A DNA stretch of 41,217 nt, taken from NCBI RefSeq assembly GCF_020521235.1, contig NZ_BLAY01000092.1, positions 1-41,217 on the forward strand, read 5' to 3'. Shown here piece by piece: positions 1-9,041 of this stretch; positions within the stretch are counted from its first letter, which is position 1; each line of letters starts with the position of its first letter. The notes under the pieces are model-generated. The model was not told the DNA's origin, searched no databases, and saw nothing but the letters and a program-made list of their open reading frames with translations. A program made the position numbers and the translations under genes. The DNA is from Microseira wollei NIES-4236 (GTDB lineage Bacteria; Cyanobacteriota; Cyanobacteriia; Cyanobacteriales; Aerosakkonemataceae).

Positions 1-1495
1 GCGCAGAAGCGTGGGGAAAGTTTCCGTTGTAATTGACTAAATCGGGGGTAATAGTCTCGCCAAAGTGGAAAGGTGTCGTTGTACCCGCACGACAAGCATA
101 TTCCCATTCTGCTTCGCTGGGTAGGCGGTATTCCCGTTTAGTTTTTTGCGACAGTCTGGCGCAAAACTCAACGGCGTCTAGCCAGGATACATTTTCTACA
201 GGTCGGTTTTCTCCTTTGAAATAAGATGGATCGGATTCAAGGTCGCGGTTGATTTTAGGCAGAGCAGCAACAGCTTGCCACTGCGCCTGCGTTATTTGGT
301 ATTTTCCCATAAAAAAGGACGGAACGCTAACCAAATGTTGCGGTTCTTCATATTCATACCGTTCTGCCTCTGTTTCCGGCGAACCCATGAGGAAAGTGCC
401 GCCGGGGATGGCGACCATTTCTAGAGAGATGTTGTTGCCTAAGTCTTCTGTAAAATAGCTCGCTTGCTTGCGTTCTCGCGTCACAATTTCGCCGCGCGAG
501 TTGACAGTAACAACCTCAAATTCAAACGTTGGCAGTTTGGTTACACCCGGATTTTTTAACTTTACCCCTGCAACGGTTAATTCTGCTGGCAATTGGTTAA
601 ATTGTTCGTCAGCACCCTTTTGATTTCCCCTCGCCAAACGTCCCAAACCGCGGGCAAAAGTCAGCAATGGCTGAAAATCAGATTCTGCTAAAGGTTCAGA
701 AAAAGTCGCCACCAAAGAAGCGGCATGAATTTGGTCTTGTTTATCCCCCGCATAAAGTTGTTGTAACCTTAAAGCCAATTGTCGTGCTAGTTCGTTTGGT
801 TCCGTATAAGCTAAAGCAATCCATCGGGGATTTTCGCCAAAATCTGCGGCTTCCCCATCGGGAATTTTTTGCCAGATATAAAACAGCAAGGCATCGGATA
901 GCTGGTTCAACCGTTCGTTACCAAATCTGGGATTTGATTTGAGGTGTTTTAATAATAAATGCCGGACAGCACTATCCATTTCATACAAGCAATACCCCCT
1001 CGGTTGACAAAGATTGGACAGTAACAAATCCGGTATCCCGAGCCAAGGAATATCGTAACTCTTTCCTTGGCAATCAAATTGAAAATTTGCCCGCAGGTAG
1101 TAGAGTAAATCTGGTGTCAAGGCGAGGGGAAAGGCAGCAAGATAGGCGAGTTCTAAATAATGCTCTCCCCTGCCAGCAAACGAGCAAATCCGACGCGCAG
1201 CAATTTGGTACTTGAGCGCATCTTCCTCACATCTTGCACCAAGAGGCAGAGCCTCAGTATTCTCGTTCCCAGGTTCAACCTGGGAACGATGTCCGGGAGG
1301 TTCTACCTCCCGTGGTGCAAGATCTGAGTTTTCCCCATCCAGAAACCTGGTATTATAATTCCTCAGAAACTCTTGTGGGGTAGGCGTCTCGCCTGCCTTT
1401 GAGCTTAGATCTTGGAGACTTGTATCGCTCATCAATCCTTGTCCGCGCAAATTCCCGATAGTCTTTTGCCATCCAGATAAACTAAATTCAAACAT
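1..1495 (-). CDS. Formylglycine-generating-enzyme-like (SUMF1/FGE) protein, partial at left edge
   Basis: The minus-strand frame is open from the ATG at 1495 to the window edge (about 498 codons) with no stop, so the C-terminus is missing. The last ~150 visible residues carry SUMF1/FGE-fold motifs: [16 protein letters not shown], the [11 protein letters not shown] block, [14 protein letters not shown] and [17 protein letters not shown]. The ~270 residues before them resemble the helical segment that precedes FGE domains in cyanobacterial vWA-linked proteins. The first residues ([11 protein letters not shown]) look like the tail of the vWA domain encoded just upstream in another frame, so this was probably once one vWA-FGE polypeptide. 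Residues about 58-88 are encoded by a 93-bp palindromic repeat read in frame. FGE-fold proteins in such operons are usually presumed to be effector or binding modules; catalysis cannot be judged without the C-terminal half. Confidence 0.8.
   Translation of the reverse strand, partial: MFEFSLSGWQKTIGNLRGQGLMSDTSLQDLSSKAGETPTPQEFLRNYNTRFLDGENSDLAPREVEPPGHRSQVEPGNENTEALPLGARCEEDALKYQIAARRICSFAGRGEHYLELAYLAAFPLALTPDLLYYLRANFQFDCQGKSYDIPWLGIPDLLLSNLCQPRGYCLYEMDSAVRHLLLKHLKSNPRFGNERLNQLSDALLFYIWQKIPDGEAADFGENPRWIALAYTEPNELARQLALRLQQLYAGDKQDQIHAASLVATFSEPLAESDFQPLLTFARGLGRLARGNQKGADEQFNQLPAELTVAGVKLKNPGVTKLPTFEFEVVTVNSRGEIVTRERKQASYFTEDLGNNISLEMVAIPGGTFLMGSPETEAERYEYEEPQHLVSVPSFFMGKYQITQAQWQAVAALPKINRDLESDPSYFKGENRPVENVSWLDAVEFCARLSQKTKREYRLPSEAEWEYACRAGTTTPFHFGETITPDLVNYNGNFPHASA
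1231..1323. repeat. 93-bp palindromic repeat inside the FGE-like gene (family R93, copy 1)
   Basis: The ends are ATCTTGCACC and GGTGCAAGAT. Inside lies a second palindrome, CTCGTTCCCAGG/CCTGGGAACGA, plus the motif GGCAGAGCCTC. The length of 93 bp is exactly 31 codons and the copy is translated within the FGE-like gene. A copy of the same length is at 14732-14824, and a relative of its core is at 38111-38232. Confidence 0.9.
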
Positions 1496-1509
1496 TGGCA
1501 CAAATTCAG

Positions 1510-2484
1510 CTATGGCATCAGCAGTTGCGGGATAGGATTAAGCCAAGTCACCTGTTTTACCATCGGTTTAATCCGCCCAAAAAACTCGCGAGTTAATCTA
1601 ATTCTGCCAGGATTGAAACCTCCCCGCGCTGCACCACCATCGCTGAAAATAAGTATCGTCGTTCGATTTTGATGCCAATGGATAGTCAAATCAGTAATTT
1701 TATCTTTTTTAAACGGTTCCAAGTTCGGTTGCAGATACAGAAAATCGCGAATAGCGTTGTTAAAATAATAAACTTTAACCTGACCCACCCGTTCCCCATC
1801 CCTAGCTGTTGCGATTAAACGCTCTGCTAAATTATGGAAAGGCAGCATCGAATTACTTTGGTCAATCAGCAGAATTAATTCAATTTTGTTCGCGCGACTG
1901 GAAGCCAAGACAGGTTCGAGAAAAAATCCCTGCTGAGAAATGCGTTTAACTGTGGCGTCTACATCTAATTCCGCCGCAATTCCGGAGCGAATTGGATAGC
2001 GCAAATACCGCCAACCTCGTCGCAGTTGCCTGCGCGTGACAGGAAAATATTCATGATTGAGGCTAAATTTAATAACCGGAGTTTGCCTATCTGGTTGAAT
2101 CCCTTGGGTAACAGCTTGCGCGACTTCAATTTCTGCGGTTACTTCGGTTGTTGTAAGCGGATTATTCTGAGGTGTTTTGGCGGTAATTTCTGCCGCAGTT
2201 TGAGGCGGCTGCTTTAATTCTGTTTCCGGTGCATTAGGGATTATTCTTGCTGCTTGAATCCCAGCTTCTGTATATAGTTCAAAATCATCATCAAAGCACT
2301 TTTTCTCAGCCAGTGACTTGACCCACAAACGACGGCACAATTGCTTTAATTATTGATAACTTTTCGGCTGAAACCCGCGTTCAACCGCTTGCAGCAATAG
2401 TTAATAATCTTCTAAGCGCAAGGGCAATCCTGCCGTTCGCAGTCCCGAATATAATTTCCAAAGGTGAGAGTCATTCACTGTCAC
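1510..2484 (-). pseudogene. vWA-domain protein of a MoxR/vWA conflict operon, interrupted by stops and a frame change
   Basis: The frame probably starts at GTG 2484, overlapping the 3' end of the MoxR gene. It reads TVNDSHLWKLYSGLRTAGLPLRLEDY, then TAA (2401-2403), then LLLQAVERGFQPKSYQ, then TAA (2350-2352), then LKQLCRRLWVKSLAEKK and a linker, and then a vWA domain with the MIDAS motif DQSNSM and IFSDGGAA. The N-terminal segment resembles the one I know from cyanobacterial vWA partners of MoxR ATPases. The frame ends with TAG at 1510-1512 right after WLNPIPQ. The expected C-terminal helix of the domain (AIAEFVPMF) continues in a different frame in the next gene. With two nonsense codons and a frameshift it is most likely a pseudogene. 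The vWA part alone (from 2340) could still be translated. Confidence 0.75.
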
Positions 2485-3430
2485 GGCGTTGTCTCCAATA
2501 ACGTTTTACCTCATCTGGAGTTTTCAACAAAGTACCTAAAAAAGGAATTCCTTCCTTGAGTTTTTCGGGGACTTGTTTCAGATCGGATAGCAACAGTGCT
2601 TTTATCCAATCAAGCAATTCGCTGGTACTGATGCGCTTGTTGCTAACTTTCTCGGTATTGTCACGCAGTTATAAAAAAGTATCGATAATTTCCTCGGTTA
2701 AAATTTCCGGTAACTGTTCGCCAAAATGAGCTTTGATAATATTATACAGTTCCTCGGCGATCGGCGGATCAAAGTAGTGAAAAAAGCAGCGTCTTAAGAA
2801 AGCGTTGGGTAAATCTCTTTCCCCGTTGCTGGTAATAATTACAATCGGCGGTGCTGCAAGTTGCTCTGGCGAGGGAATTTCCGTTTGGGTTTCTTCAAAA
2901 AAAAACCGTTTTTCTTCCATTTATAACAGCAATTCCTTGGGAAATTCTATATCTGCTTTATCGATTTCATCAATTAAAACAATCGTGCGAAACTGACTTT
3001 GAAACGCTTTACCCAAGGCACCAAATTTGATATACCCTGCTTGGGTTTTATCTTTTAGGCGTTTAATTCCTTCCTCGTCGAGTTGTTTTACTCCTGCTAG
3101 TTGAGCATCGCGCAAGCGCGCGACAGAATCGTAAATATAGAGTCCATCTCTGCCACGACTGGTGGATTTGACATACCAAGCTTCCTAGGGATATTTTTGC
3201 AGGTTTGCTGCTTGTAATATCTGCTGATTTTTCTGGGTAAATTCCTAGGCAATGGCACTGGCTAGTTTAGTTTTACCACAACCTGGATCGCCCATAAGTA
3301 ACAAGGGTCGTTCGAGGTTAATTGCCAGTTTTACAGATTCTAGTAATTCCTGACTGGGAAGGTAGGGACAGGCAGGAACGAGAATTTTTCCGGTGTATTC
3401 TAGATTGCATTGAGGAAGTTGATCGTTCAT
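2471..3430 (-). pseudogene. MoxR-family AAA+ ATPase with four in-frame stop codons
   Basis: The ATG at 3430 starts MNDQLPQCNLEYTGK, followed by Walker A (GDPGCGKTK), Walker B (TIVLIDEIDKAD), sensor 1 (IVIITSNGERDLPNAFLRRC) and the C-terminal lid, ending in TGA at 2471-2473. All of this lies in one frame. It is interrupted by TAG at 3245-3247, TAG at 3185-3187, TAA at 2921-2923 and TAA at 2669-2671, with no indel. MoxR ATPases remodel or activate vWA partners, and the vWA gene follows with a short overlap. As read by the standard code no full-length ATPase can be made. The homology continues cleanly across every stop, so the decay is recent or the stops are bypassed. Confidence 0.85.
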
Positions 3431-3434
3431 AGGT

Positions 3435-4526
3435 TTAGTCAACAGATATTTCGTCCCAATTATAGCCACATCGCTTACAAATATTGTTCATTACCATTTC
3501 GGGAATTCCTTCGTAACTTCTGTCCAAAAGCGTTTTCGTTATTTCTTGTATTTTTAGAGGTTCCGGAAGTAATTCTTTTAATGTTGTTTGATGCGATCGC
3601 CGCCAGTTTTCAATGATTACTCTGGAAAAGTTTTCGATAGGTTGTAAGTCGATAATTTTATCAGGCTGCCATTTTTATAAAGTAACTAAATCGATCTCCC
3701 ATTTTTCTGAAAAATTGCAATTATCAACCAAAAACATTAAAAAATATGAGTCGCAATAGTTTGAGCGATCGCTCAGCATTGCTACCAAATTTTGCCAAAA
3801 CTCTTGCAGCATCTTTTTCGGTTCAGTTTCGTAGAGTTGGTCGAGATTATCAAATATTAAAATCACCGTACCATCTTGCCAACAGTTATACAAGTAGTTG
3901 ACTATTTCTCCAACTGAAGCAGTACGACTTAATTGCAAACTATCCCTAAATCGACTCCATAAATCATCGATATAAACTTCGCGGTTATCAGGAAGTGATC
4001 TAAAAATTTTTTTGGCTGTTGTCACATCAAGGCGAAACTCTCGCACCAATCTATTAACTAGCCAACGTTGACAGCTTGCTGGCTTTCCCCGAACTAAAAA
4101 AGCGCCAATTTTAGTACTGGTGTCTTGATACCATAAATCATCAAATAATTGTGCTTTTTTTCGATAATTTAAACTCCGTAAAGCGGCTTTAAATTCCGTT
4201 TTATTTGTTTGTTTTTGTTTATTTTAAGATGTTTTGTAAATTTTATATGTGGAAGGGTTTGGAGGATTATCATCTATTACTTCTACACAATCCTCATCTG
4301 TCAATGTGAGTTTAAGCTTGATGAATAAATTTTCTAGCGGGCCTCGATTTCCAGCAAATTTCTCATTTCTGATTGCGGCGATGGTGTCGCGACTACAACC
4401 CAGAGTTGCGGCTAAAGCATGGTCAGAAAGATTTTGTATACCCTCAACAAACAGTGCGTGATTGAATCTTTCTTTGCCATCTTTAGTTAATCTCCACCTC
4501 TTTTTGGCGTATTTAGATTTTGGCAC
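3435..4526 (-). pseudogene. HTH-iSTAND protein with two in-frame stop codons
   Basis: From ATG 4526 the first 100 codons encode a small DNA-binding-like HTH domain (DHALAATLGCSRDTIAAIRN) and a tail, ending at TAA 4224-4226. The same frame continues with NKQKQTNKTEFKAALRSLNY and then a long region resembling the inactive-STAND (iSTAND) module of cyanobacterial conflict proteins: GAFLVRGKPASCQRWLVNRLV, VILIFDNLDQLYE and YFLMFLVDN. A second TAA is at 3675-3677, after which KWQPDKIIDLQPIENFSRVIIENW and IPEMVMNNICKRCGYNWDE follow to the terminal TAA at 3435-3437. That end is 4 bp before the MoxR start. Fragments of 100 and about 125 residues could be expressed. The iSTAND assignment is by remembered resemblance. 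Confidence 0.7.
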
Positions 4527-4745
4527 GGTGCGCTCCGAGTTGCTGACGATCCTTAGGTGATTGAGGAAGATCCTCAGTGGTTAGACTTCAAGATGGGTGT
4601 GGCTGAAAACCTGTCTGGGAAAAGATTTTCGCCTTTTTTGTAATTTCGAGCAAAGTTGAAGATTATCCGCACGGATCATCAGCAGTGCCAATTTTCGCTC
4701 CTTATAAGCTGGTGAATGTAAGGGTTAGAGAGGCTTATAACCAAT
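4527..4745. other. Divergent intergenic region
   Basis: About 220 bp separate the leftward HTH-iSTAND operon from the rightward small gene at 4746. It must hold both promoters if they are active, but no convincing -35/-10 pair or operator could be picked by eye. Confidence 0.4.
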
Positions 4746-5030
4746 ATGTCACAGCCAAACAAAAAACGCGATCGCGATCGCTCTGATGAATTCCTCATCA
4801 AGATTTCGGTTAAGCTTCCCCCAAACCATGAAATGCATCTAAAGATTTCCGGTTTATCCGAGGAAATGCAGCGCTGGTTGCTAAGTTCGGTGGGTTCGGT
4901 ACTGGTGACGGTTTTGACAACAGTGGTATTTCAGTCACCGACACCGCAGCAACCGACACAACCGACTATCCCTGCGGCGGTAGATAGCAGCCTAAGTAGT
5001 TCGCTGCAAAAGAAACCCGGTTTTTTTTAG
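4746..5030 (+). CDS. Small hypothetical protein with one membrane-like segment
   Basis: A 94-residue protein with a charged N-terminus, of which RDRDR is encoded by overlapping HIP1 octamers. One hydrophobic stretch (LLSSVGSVLVTVLTTVVF, about residues 41-58) is followed by a Pro/Thr/Gln tail, which suggests a single-pass membrane protein with a short exposed tail. The last residues and stop codon (KKPGFF-stop) are contributed by the hairpin repeat at 5011-5045, so the original C-terminus has probably been replaced by repeat DNA. I do not recognise the family. Confidence 0.55.
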   Translation: MSQPNKKRDRDRSDEFLIKISVKLPPNHEMHLKISGLSEEMQRWLLSSVGSVLVTVLTTVVFQSPTPQQPTQPTIPAAVDSSLSSSLQKKPGFF

Positions 5031-5045
5031 AAAAACCGGGTTTCT
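5011..5045. repeat. AGAAACCCGG hairpin repeat, copy 1
   Basis: An inverted repeat, AGAAACCCGGTTTTTT / AAAAACCGGGTTTCT, overlaps the end of the small gene at 4746. Its T-rich loop and strong stem could terminate transcription. Further copies are at 22010-22042, 25102-25134 and 28821-28853, with partial ones at 27904-27920 and 39106-39137. Confidence 0.85.
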
Positions 5046-5201
5046 GATGGGGATTGATGAAAGATAGAATACAGCTGCTCAGGGGAAAGAGTGCGATCGC
5101 TGCTTCAGGAACATTTTCAGCCTCCCAGCACTCCTATTATTGAGCAGCTTGAAACATCACATCCCAACCGCAATCCCTCGATTAATGAGGGGGTGTCTAT
5201 T

Positions 5202-5399
5202 ATGATTCTGATTCGCGAGGTTGTTCAACAAGTTCTCAATACGGGTTATCTGAGCATTGAAGCAGAAAATCAACTGCGGCGGCTTTTAAGCAGCAAGTAC
5301 GATACGGAAGACCTCAACGCCTTCCTATCATTACAACAAGCAGCGAGTGAAGGTCGTGTTAAACAAGAGTCCCGCGAACTTTTAAGAACGGCAAGATAA
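5202..5399 (+). CDS. Small helical hypothetical protein (cyanobacterial)
   Basis: A 65-residue protein, MILIREVVQQVLNTGYLSIEAENQLRRLL..., ending TAA at 5397-5399. The frame extends upstream to a GTG at 5091, but ATG 5202 has a purine-rich GAGGGGG about 9 bp before it, and the conserved-looking sequence begins there. The mostly helical sequence with a basic end resembles small proteins often seen near conflict/STAND genes in cyanobacteria. No function can be assigned. Confidence 0.6.
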   Translation: MILIREVVQQVLNTGYLSIEAENQLRRLLSSKYDTEDLNAFLSLQQAASEGRVKQESRELLRTAR

Positions 5400-5637
5400 A
5401 TGATATCTGTTAATATCGCTAATGGTTAATGGCTAATGGCTAATGGTACATTTGGAAACTACCACGAGCAATTAGCTATTAACTCAAGTTGCTATTTATC
5501 TCAAACGTGCAGCTAATGGCTAATGTGAGGAAAAATACTATATTAGCAATTAGCAATTAACAATTAGCAATTAACAATTAGCAATTAGCAATTAACAATT
5601 AGCAATTAGCAATTTTTAGGCGGAAGATCGGGTTAAT
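5400..5637. repeat. STRR-rich spacer with a partial MITE
   Basis: The spacer between the small gene and clpC consists of GGCTAATGGCTAATG-type and GCAATTAGCAATTAAC-type short repeats. From 5481 it has the left end AACTCAAGTTGCTA of the family seen complete at 21817, 31190 and 36294, but I see no matching right terminal repeat. It is probably a truncated or rearranged copy. No gene is visible. Confidence 0.75.
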
Positions 5638-5674
5638 AAAAAAACGCTCGAATATTAATTCGAGCGTTTTTGGG
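5638..5674 (-). terminator. Rho-independent terminator of clpC
   Basis: The palindrome AAAACGCTCGAAT / ATTCGAGCGTTTT lies 17 bp beyond the clpC stop. Read on the minus strand it is a GC-containing stem followed by a T run, the classic intrinsic terminator shape. Confidence 0.8.
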
Positions 5675-5690
5675 TTATTTAAAAGTTGGG

Positions 5691-8159
5691 TTATTCAGCA
5701 GCTCCAGGCGCAAGGACGCGCTTTTCGCCTTGAACGACCTTGACTTTACCTTCTTCATCTACATCCACAACTGCGATATCGCCGCTCTTGACGCTACCCG
5801 ACAGGATTTCTTCTGCTAGGGAGTCTTCCAACAGGCGCATAATGGCACGACGTAAGGGTCTTGCACCGTAGCTGGGGTTGTAGCCTTCGGTCACCAGGCG
5901 GTCTTTGAACCGTTCGGTGACTTCCAGGGTAATTCCCTGCTCTTTCAGGCGACCAAACACCTCTTTGAGCATGATATCGGCGATTTCTTTCACCTCGTCG
6001 CGGTTGAGTTGGCGGAAGACGATGATTTCATCGAGACGGTTGAGGAACTCTGGACGGAAGTATTGCTTCAGTTCTTCGTTCACCAGGGACTTAATCCGGT
6101 TATACTGGGCATCGGTTTGATTTTCGGCAAAATCGAAGCCCAAACCGCCGCCGCCTTTTTCAATCACCTTGGAACCGATGTTAGAAGTCATGATCAGCAA
6201 GGTATTCTTGAAGTCTACCGTGCGACCTTTAGCATCGGTGAGGCGACCGTCTTCCAGGATTTGCAACAGCATGTTGAATACATCGGGGTGAGCTTTTTCG
6301 ATTTCGTCGAATAGCACCACGGTGTAGGGACGACGGCGCACTGCTTCGGTAAGCTGACCGCCTTCGTTGTATCCTACGTAACCTGGAGGCGAACCGATGA
6401 GTTTGGAAACCGTATGGCGTTCCATATATTCGGACATATCCAGGCGAATCATCGCCTCTTCCGACCCGAAGAAGTAAGAAGCCAAAGACTTCGCCAATTC
6501 TGTCTTCCCAACCCCGGTGGGACCTGAGAAGATAAAGCTGGCAATCGGTCGGTTGGGGTTCTTCAGACCCACCCTTGCCCGCCGGATGGCGCGGGAAACG
6601 GCGGTTACTGCATCGTCCTGACCGATTAAGCGCTGGTGCAGGGTATCTTCCATGTGCAACAGCTTTTCCGATTCGGATTCGGTGAGTTTGTTTACCGGGA
6701 TACCCGTCCAGGAGGCGACGATTTGGGCGATGTCTTCTTCGGTGACAACGGGAGAAACATCGCGATCGGTTCCTTCGGATTTTTTAGTGGCGGAAATTGC
6801 CCGTATTTGGGCTTTGATTTCCATTTCCCGATCCCGCAATTCTCCGGCGCGGTCGAAGTCTTGGGATCTAACCGCGTCGTCTTTTTCCTTAAGTACCGCC
6901 CTCAGTTCCTTATCGAGTTCCTTCGCTGCTGGGGGCAGTTGGGAGTTAATCAGACGTACCCGCGATCCTGCTTCGTCGATCAAGTCGATAGCTTTATCGG
7001 GCAAATACCGATCGCTAATATACCGATCTGATAACTTCGCGGCTGCAAGTAGCGCCTCATCGGAGATTTTCAGCTTGTGGTGTTGCTCGTAGCGATCGCG
7101 CAACCCATACAATATTTCGATTGTTTCTTCTACACTGGGTTCGCCCACCATCACGGGTTGGAATCGCCGTTCTAGTGCTGCGTCCCGTTCGATATGCTTG
7201 CGATACTCATCTAACGTTGTGGCGCCGATGCACTGGAGTTCACCCCGTGCTAAGGCTGGTTTTAGAATATTCGCTGCGTCGATTGCACCCTCTGCTGCCC
7301 CTGCGCCGATCAGGGTATGGACTTCATCGATCACGAGGATGACATTCCCCGCGCTGCGGATTTCGTCCATAATTTTTTTCAACCGTTCTTCAAATTCACC
7401 CCGATATTTAGTACCTGCTACGAGCAGCCCTATATCGAGAGTAACGACCCGCTTGTCTTCCAGGATGTCGGGAATGTCGTTATTGGCGATGCGTTGGGCT
7501 AACCCTTCTGCGATCGCGGTTTTTCCGACCCCTGGTTCCCCAATTAACACCGGGTTGTTCTTGGTACGACGACCCAAAATTTGAATTACCCGTTCGATTT
7601 CTTTCTGGCGTCCCACGACGGGATCCAGCTTGCCTTCCGTCGCCATTTGGGTCAAGTTCGAGCCAAATTCGTCTAAGGTTGGCGTCTTAGTGCGTCCAGA
7701 TTGAGCGCCCGTTGTCACTTCTGCGGTTTCGCCCAACATGCGAATCACCTGGGTTCGTACCTTTGACAGGTCTACCCCCAGGTTTTCCAGGACTCTTGCT
7801 GCGACGCCTTCCCCTTCCCTGATCAGGCCCAAAAGCAGGTGTTCTGTGCCAATGTAGTTATGACCTAGTTGGCGAGCTTCTTCCAAGGACAGCTCCAGAA
7901 CTCTTTTGGCGCGTGGGGTAAAAGGAATTTCAACCGCTACGAACCCCGAACCCCGACCGATGATTTTTTCTACTTCAATCCGGGCGTCTTTGAGGTTTAC
8001 GCCCATAGATTTCAGCACTTTGGCGGCGACGCCGGTCCCTTCTCCAATCAGACCCAATAAGATCTGTTCTGTGCCTACGAAATTGTGTCCCAGGCGACGA
8101 GCTTCTTCCTGGGCCAACATGATCACTTTAATGGCTTTTTCTGTAAACCTTTCAAACAT
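5691..8159 (-). CDS. clpC: ATP-dependent Clp protease regulatory ATPase ClpC
   Basis: An 822-residue class I Hsp100 AAA+ unfoldase of normal family length. Two N-domain repeats (about residues 3-70 and 78-145, each with LGHNxxGTExxLLGL) are followed by the D1 ATPase with Walker A GEPGVGKT (207-214) and Walker [14 protein letters not shown]/middle region (about 420-460) precedes the D2 ATPase with Walker A GPTGVGKT (546-553). ClpC unfolds substrates and feeds them to the ClpP/ClpR protease; in cyanobacteria it is an essential housekeeping protein, also involved with the thylakoid and import machinery. It appears monocistronic, with its own terminator and a 265-bp upstream gap to the rimI-like gene. 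Confidence 0.97.
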   Translation of the reverse strand: MFERFTEKAIKVIMLAQEEARRLGHNFVGTEQILLGLIGEGTGVAAKVLKSMGVNLKDARIEVEKIIGRGSGFVAVEIPFTPRAKRVLELSLEEARQLGHNYIGTEHLLLGLIREGEGVAARVLENLGVDLSKVRTQVIRMLGETAEVTTGAQSGRTKTPTLDEFGSNLTQMATEGKLDPVVGRQKEIERVIQILGRRTKNNPVLIGEPGVGKTAIAEGLAQRIANNDIPDILEDKRVVTLDIGLLVAGTKYRGEFEERLKKIMDEIRSAGNVILVIDEVHTLIGAGAAEGAIDAANILKPALARGELQCIGATTLDEYRKHIERDAALERRFQPVMVGEPSVEETIEILYGLRDRYEQHHKLKISDEALLAAAKLSDRYISDRYLPDKAIDLIDEAGSRVRLINSQLPPAAKELDKELRAVLKEKDDAVRSQDFDRAGELRDREMEIKAQIRAISATKKSEGTDRDVSPVVTEEDIAQIVASWTGIPVNKLTESESEKLLHMEDTLHQRLIGQDDAVTAVSRAIRRARVGLKNPNRPIASFIFSGPTGVGKTELAKSLASYFFGSEEAMIRLDMSEYMERHTVSKLIGSPPGYVGYNEGGQLTEAVRRRPYTVVLFDEIEKAHPDVFNMLLQILEDGRLTDAKGRTVDFKNTLLIMTSNIGSKVIEKGGGGLGFDFAENQTDAQYNRIKSLVNEELKQYFRPEFLNRLDEIIVFRQLNRDEVKEIADIMLKEVFGRLKEQGITLEVTERFKDRLVTEGYNPSYGARPLRRAIMRLLEDSLAEEILSGSVKSGDIAVVDVDEEGKVKVVQGEKRVLAPGAAE

Positions 8160-8424
8160 GGCGTTCCATCACCTGCTCAGTGCCGGTAAGCTTGATTTTA
8201 GCATAGGGAATTTCGCCAGCTATCGTCCACAAGCGATAGAGGGCTGTACTGATTCCCCCATAGGGAATAGATCGGTTTTTACTGAGAGCGGGTAAGTGGA
8301 CGTACAACATCGACACCCCTACAGGCAAGGATGTATTCGCTGGCCTTGGGAGTTGCGCTCGCTGCTAATTTTCCACCAAGTGGAGATTGTCGGTACAGAG
8401 TGACCTCACCGTCAAGCGGTTTGG

Positions 8425-8976
8425 TCAATATAAATTCCATCCAAAGGAGGCAAGGCGCGAACTTATTTCCCCGTACCAGGAGGCCAAGGTTTGCTCAAAC
8501 TGAGGATATCCCAGCCCGCTGCGCCATAAAATTAAAGCATCTTCATTATTGTCTTGGTAGTAGCGTCGCCGTCGTCCAGCCGTCTGGAAGCCAAACTTCT
8601 GGTAGAGCGACAGTGCTGTAGTATTAGATTCCCGGACTTCCAGGGTGGCTCGCTCCATCCCGCGCGTCCTTGCCGATTTTAGCAGACCAAAGAGCAATGC
8701 CTGACCCAAACCTTGTCCTCGGTATTGGGGATGCACCGCCACCATCGTAATGTGAGCTTCATCCACAATTGCCCACTGACAACCTACTGCCAAAATAGGA
8801 AGATTGTTGTCGGCTTCTGGAATCGACAATACCAATAAATCGCTGTTGGGGCCCTCTAACTCTCTTTGGTATGCTTCTTGAGTCCAAAGTCCGTTAAAAC
8901 AAAGCCTATCAAGTTCTACGACAGCCGGTAGCATTTCGGCTGTTATCGGTTTGAGTTCTAAGGGAGTTACACCCAT
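8425..8976 (-). CDS. rimI: Ribosomal-protein-alanine N-acetyltransferase (RimI-like GNAT)
   Basis: A 183-residue GNAT-fold protein. The acetyl-CoA pyrophosphate loop is visible as HPQYRGQGLGQALL (about residues 95-108), and ATLEVRESNTTALSLYQKFGF is the typical RimI motif B region. RimI acetylates the N-terminal alanine of ribosomal protein S18; cyanobacterial members are assigned by homology only. It is divergent from lysA with only a 65-bp gap, so the two promoters are back to back. The C-terminal ~30 residues after the GNAT core are less conserved. Confidence 0.88.
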   Translation of the reverse strand: MGVTPLELKPITAEMLPAVVELDRLCFNGLWTQEAYQRELEGPNSDLLVLSIPEADNNLPILAVGCQWAIVDEAHITMVAVHPQYRGQGLGQALLFGLLKSARTRGMERATLEVRESNTTALSLYQKFGFQTAGRRRRYYQDNNEDALILWRSGLGYPQFEQTLASWYGEISSRLASFGWNLY

Positions 8977-9041
8977 ACAAATGTAAACTGGAAAGGGAAT
9001 AAAATCACGCCCCTGACTTAAGCAAGGACTATCACCGCATC

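Noticed and set aside
1510-4526. Alternative genetic code (TAA/TAG as sense codons) for the whole window
   Set aside because: All intact neighbouring genes end at ordinary TAA/TAG codons and contain none internally, so a genome-wide reassignment does not fit; only a local explanation remains.
5420-5612. Short A/T-rich repeats near clpC as a possible CRISPR array or iteron origin
   Set aside because: The repeats are 7-14 bp STRR units of variable phase and match dispersed spacer repeats elsewhere in the window; there is no replication gene and no spacer structure.
5905-8060. Several plus-strand open frames of 60-146 codons opposite clpC
   Set aside because: They are antisense shadows of a strongly conserved minus-strand gene, with no ribosome sites or recognisable protein features.
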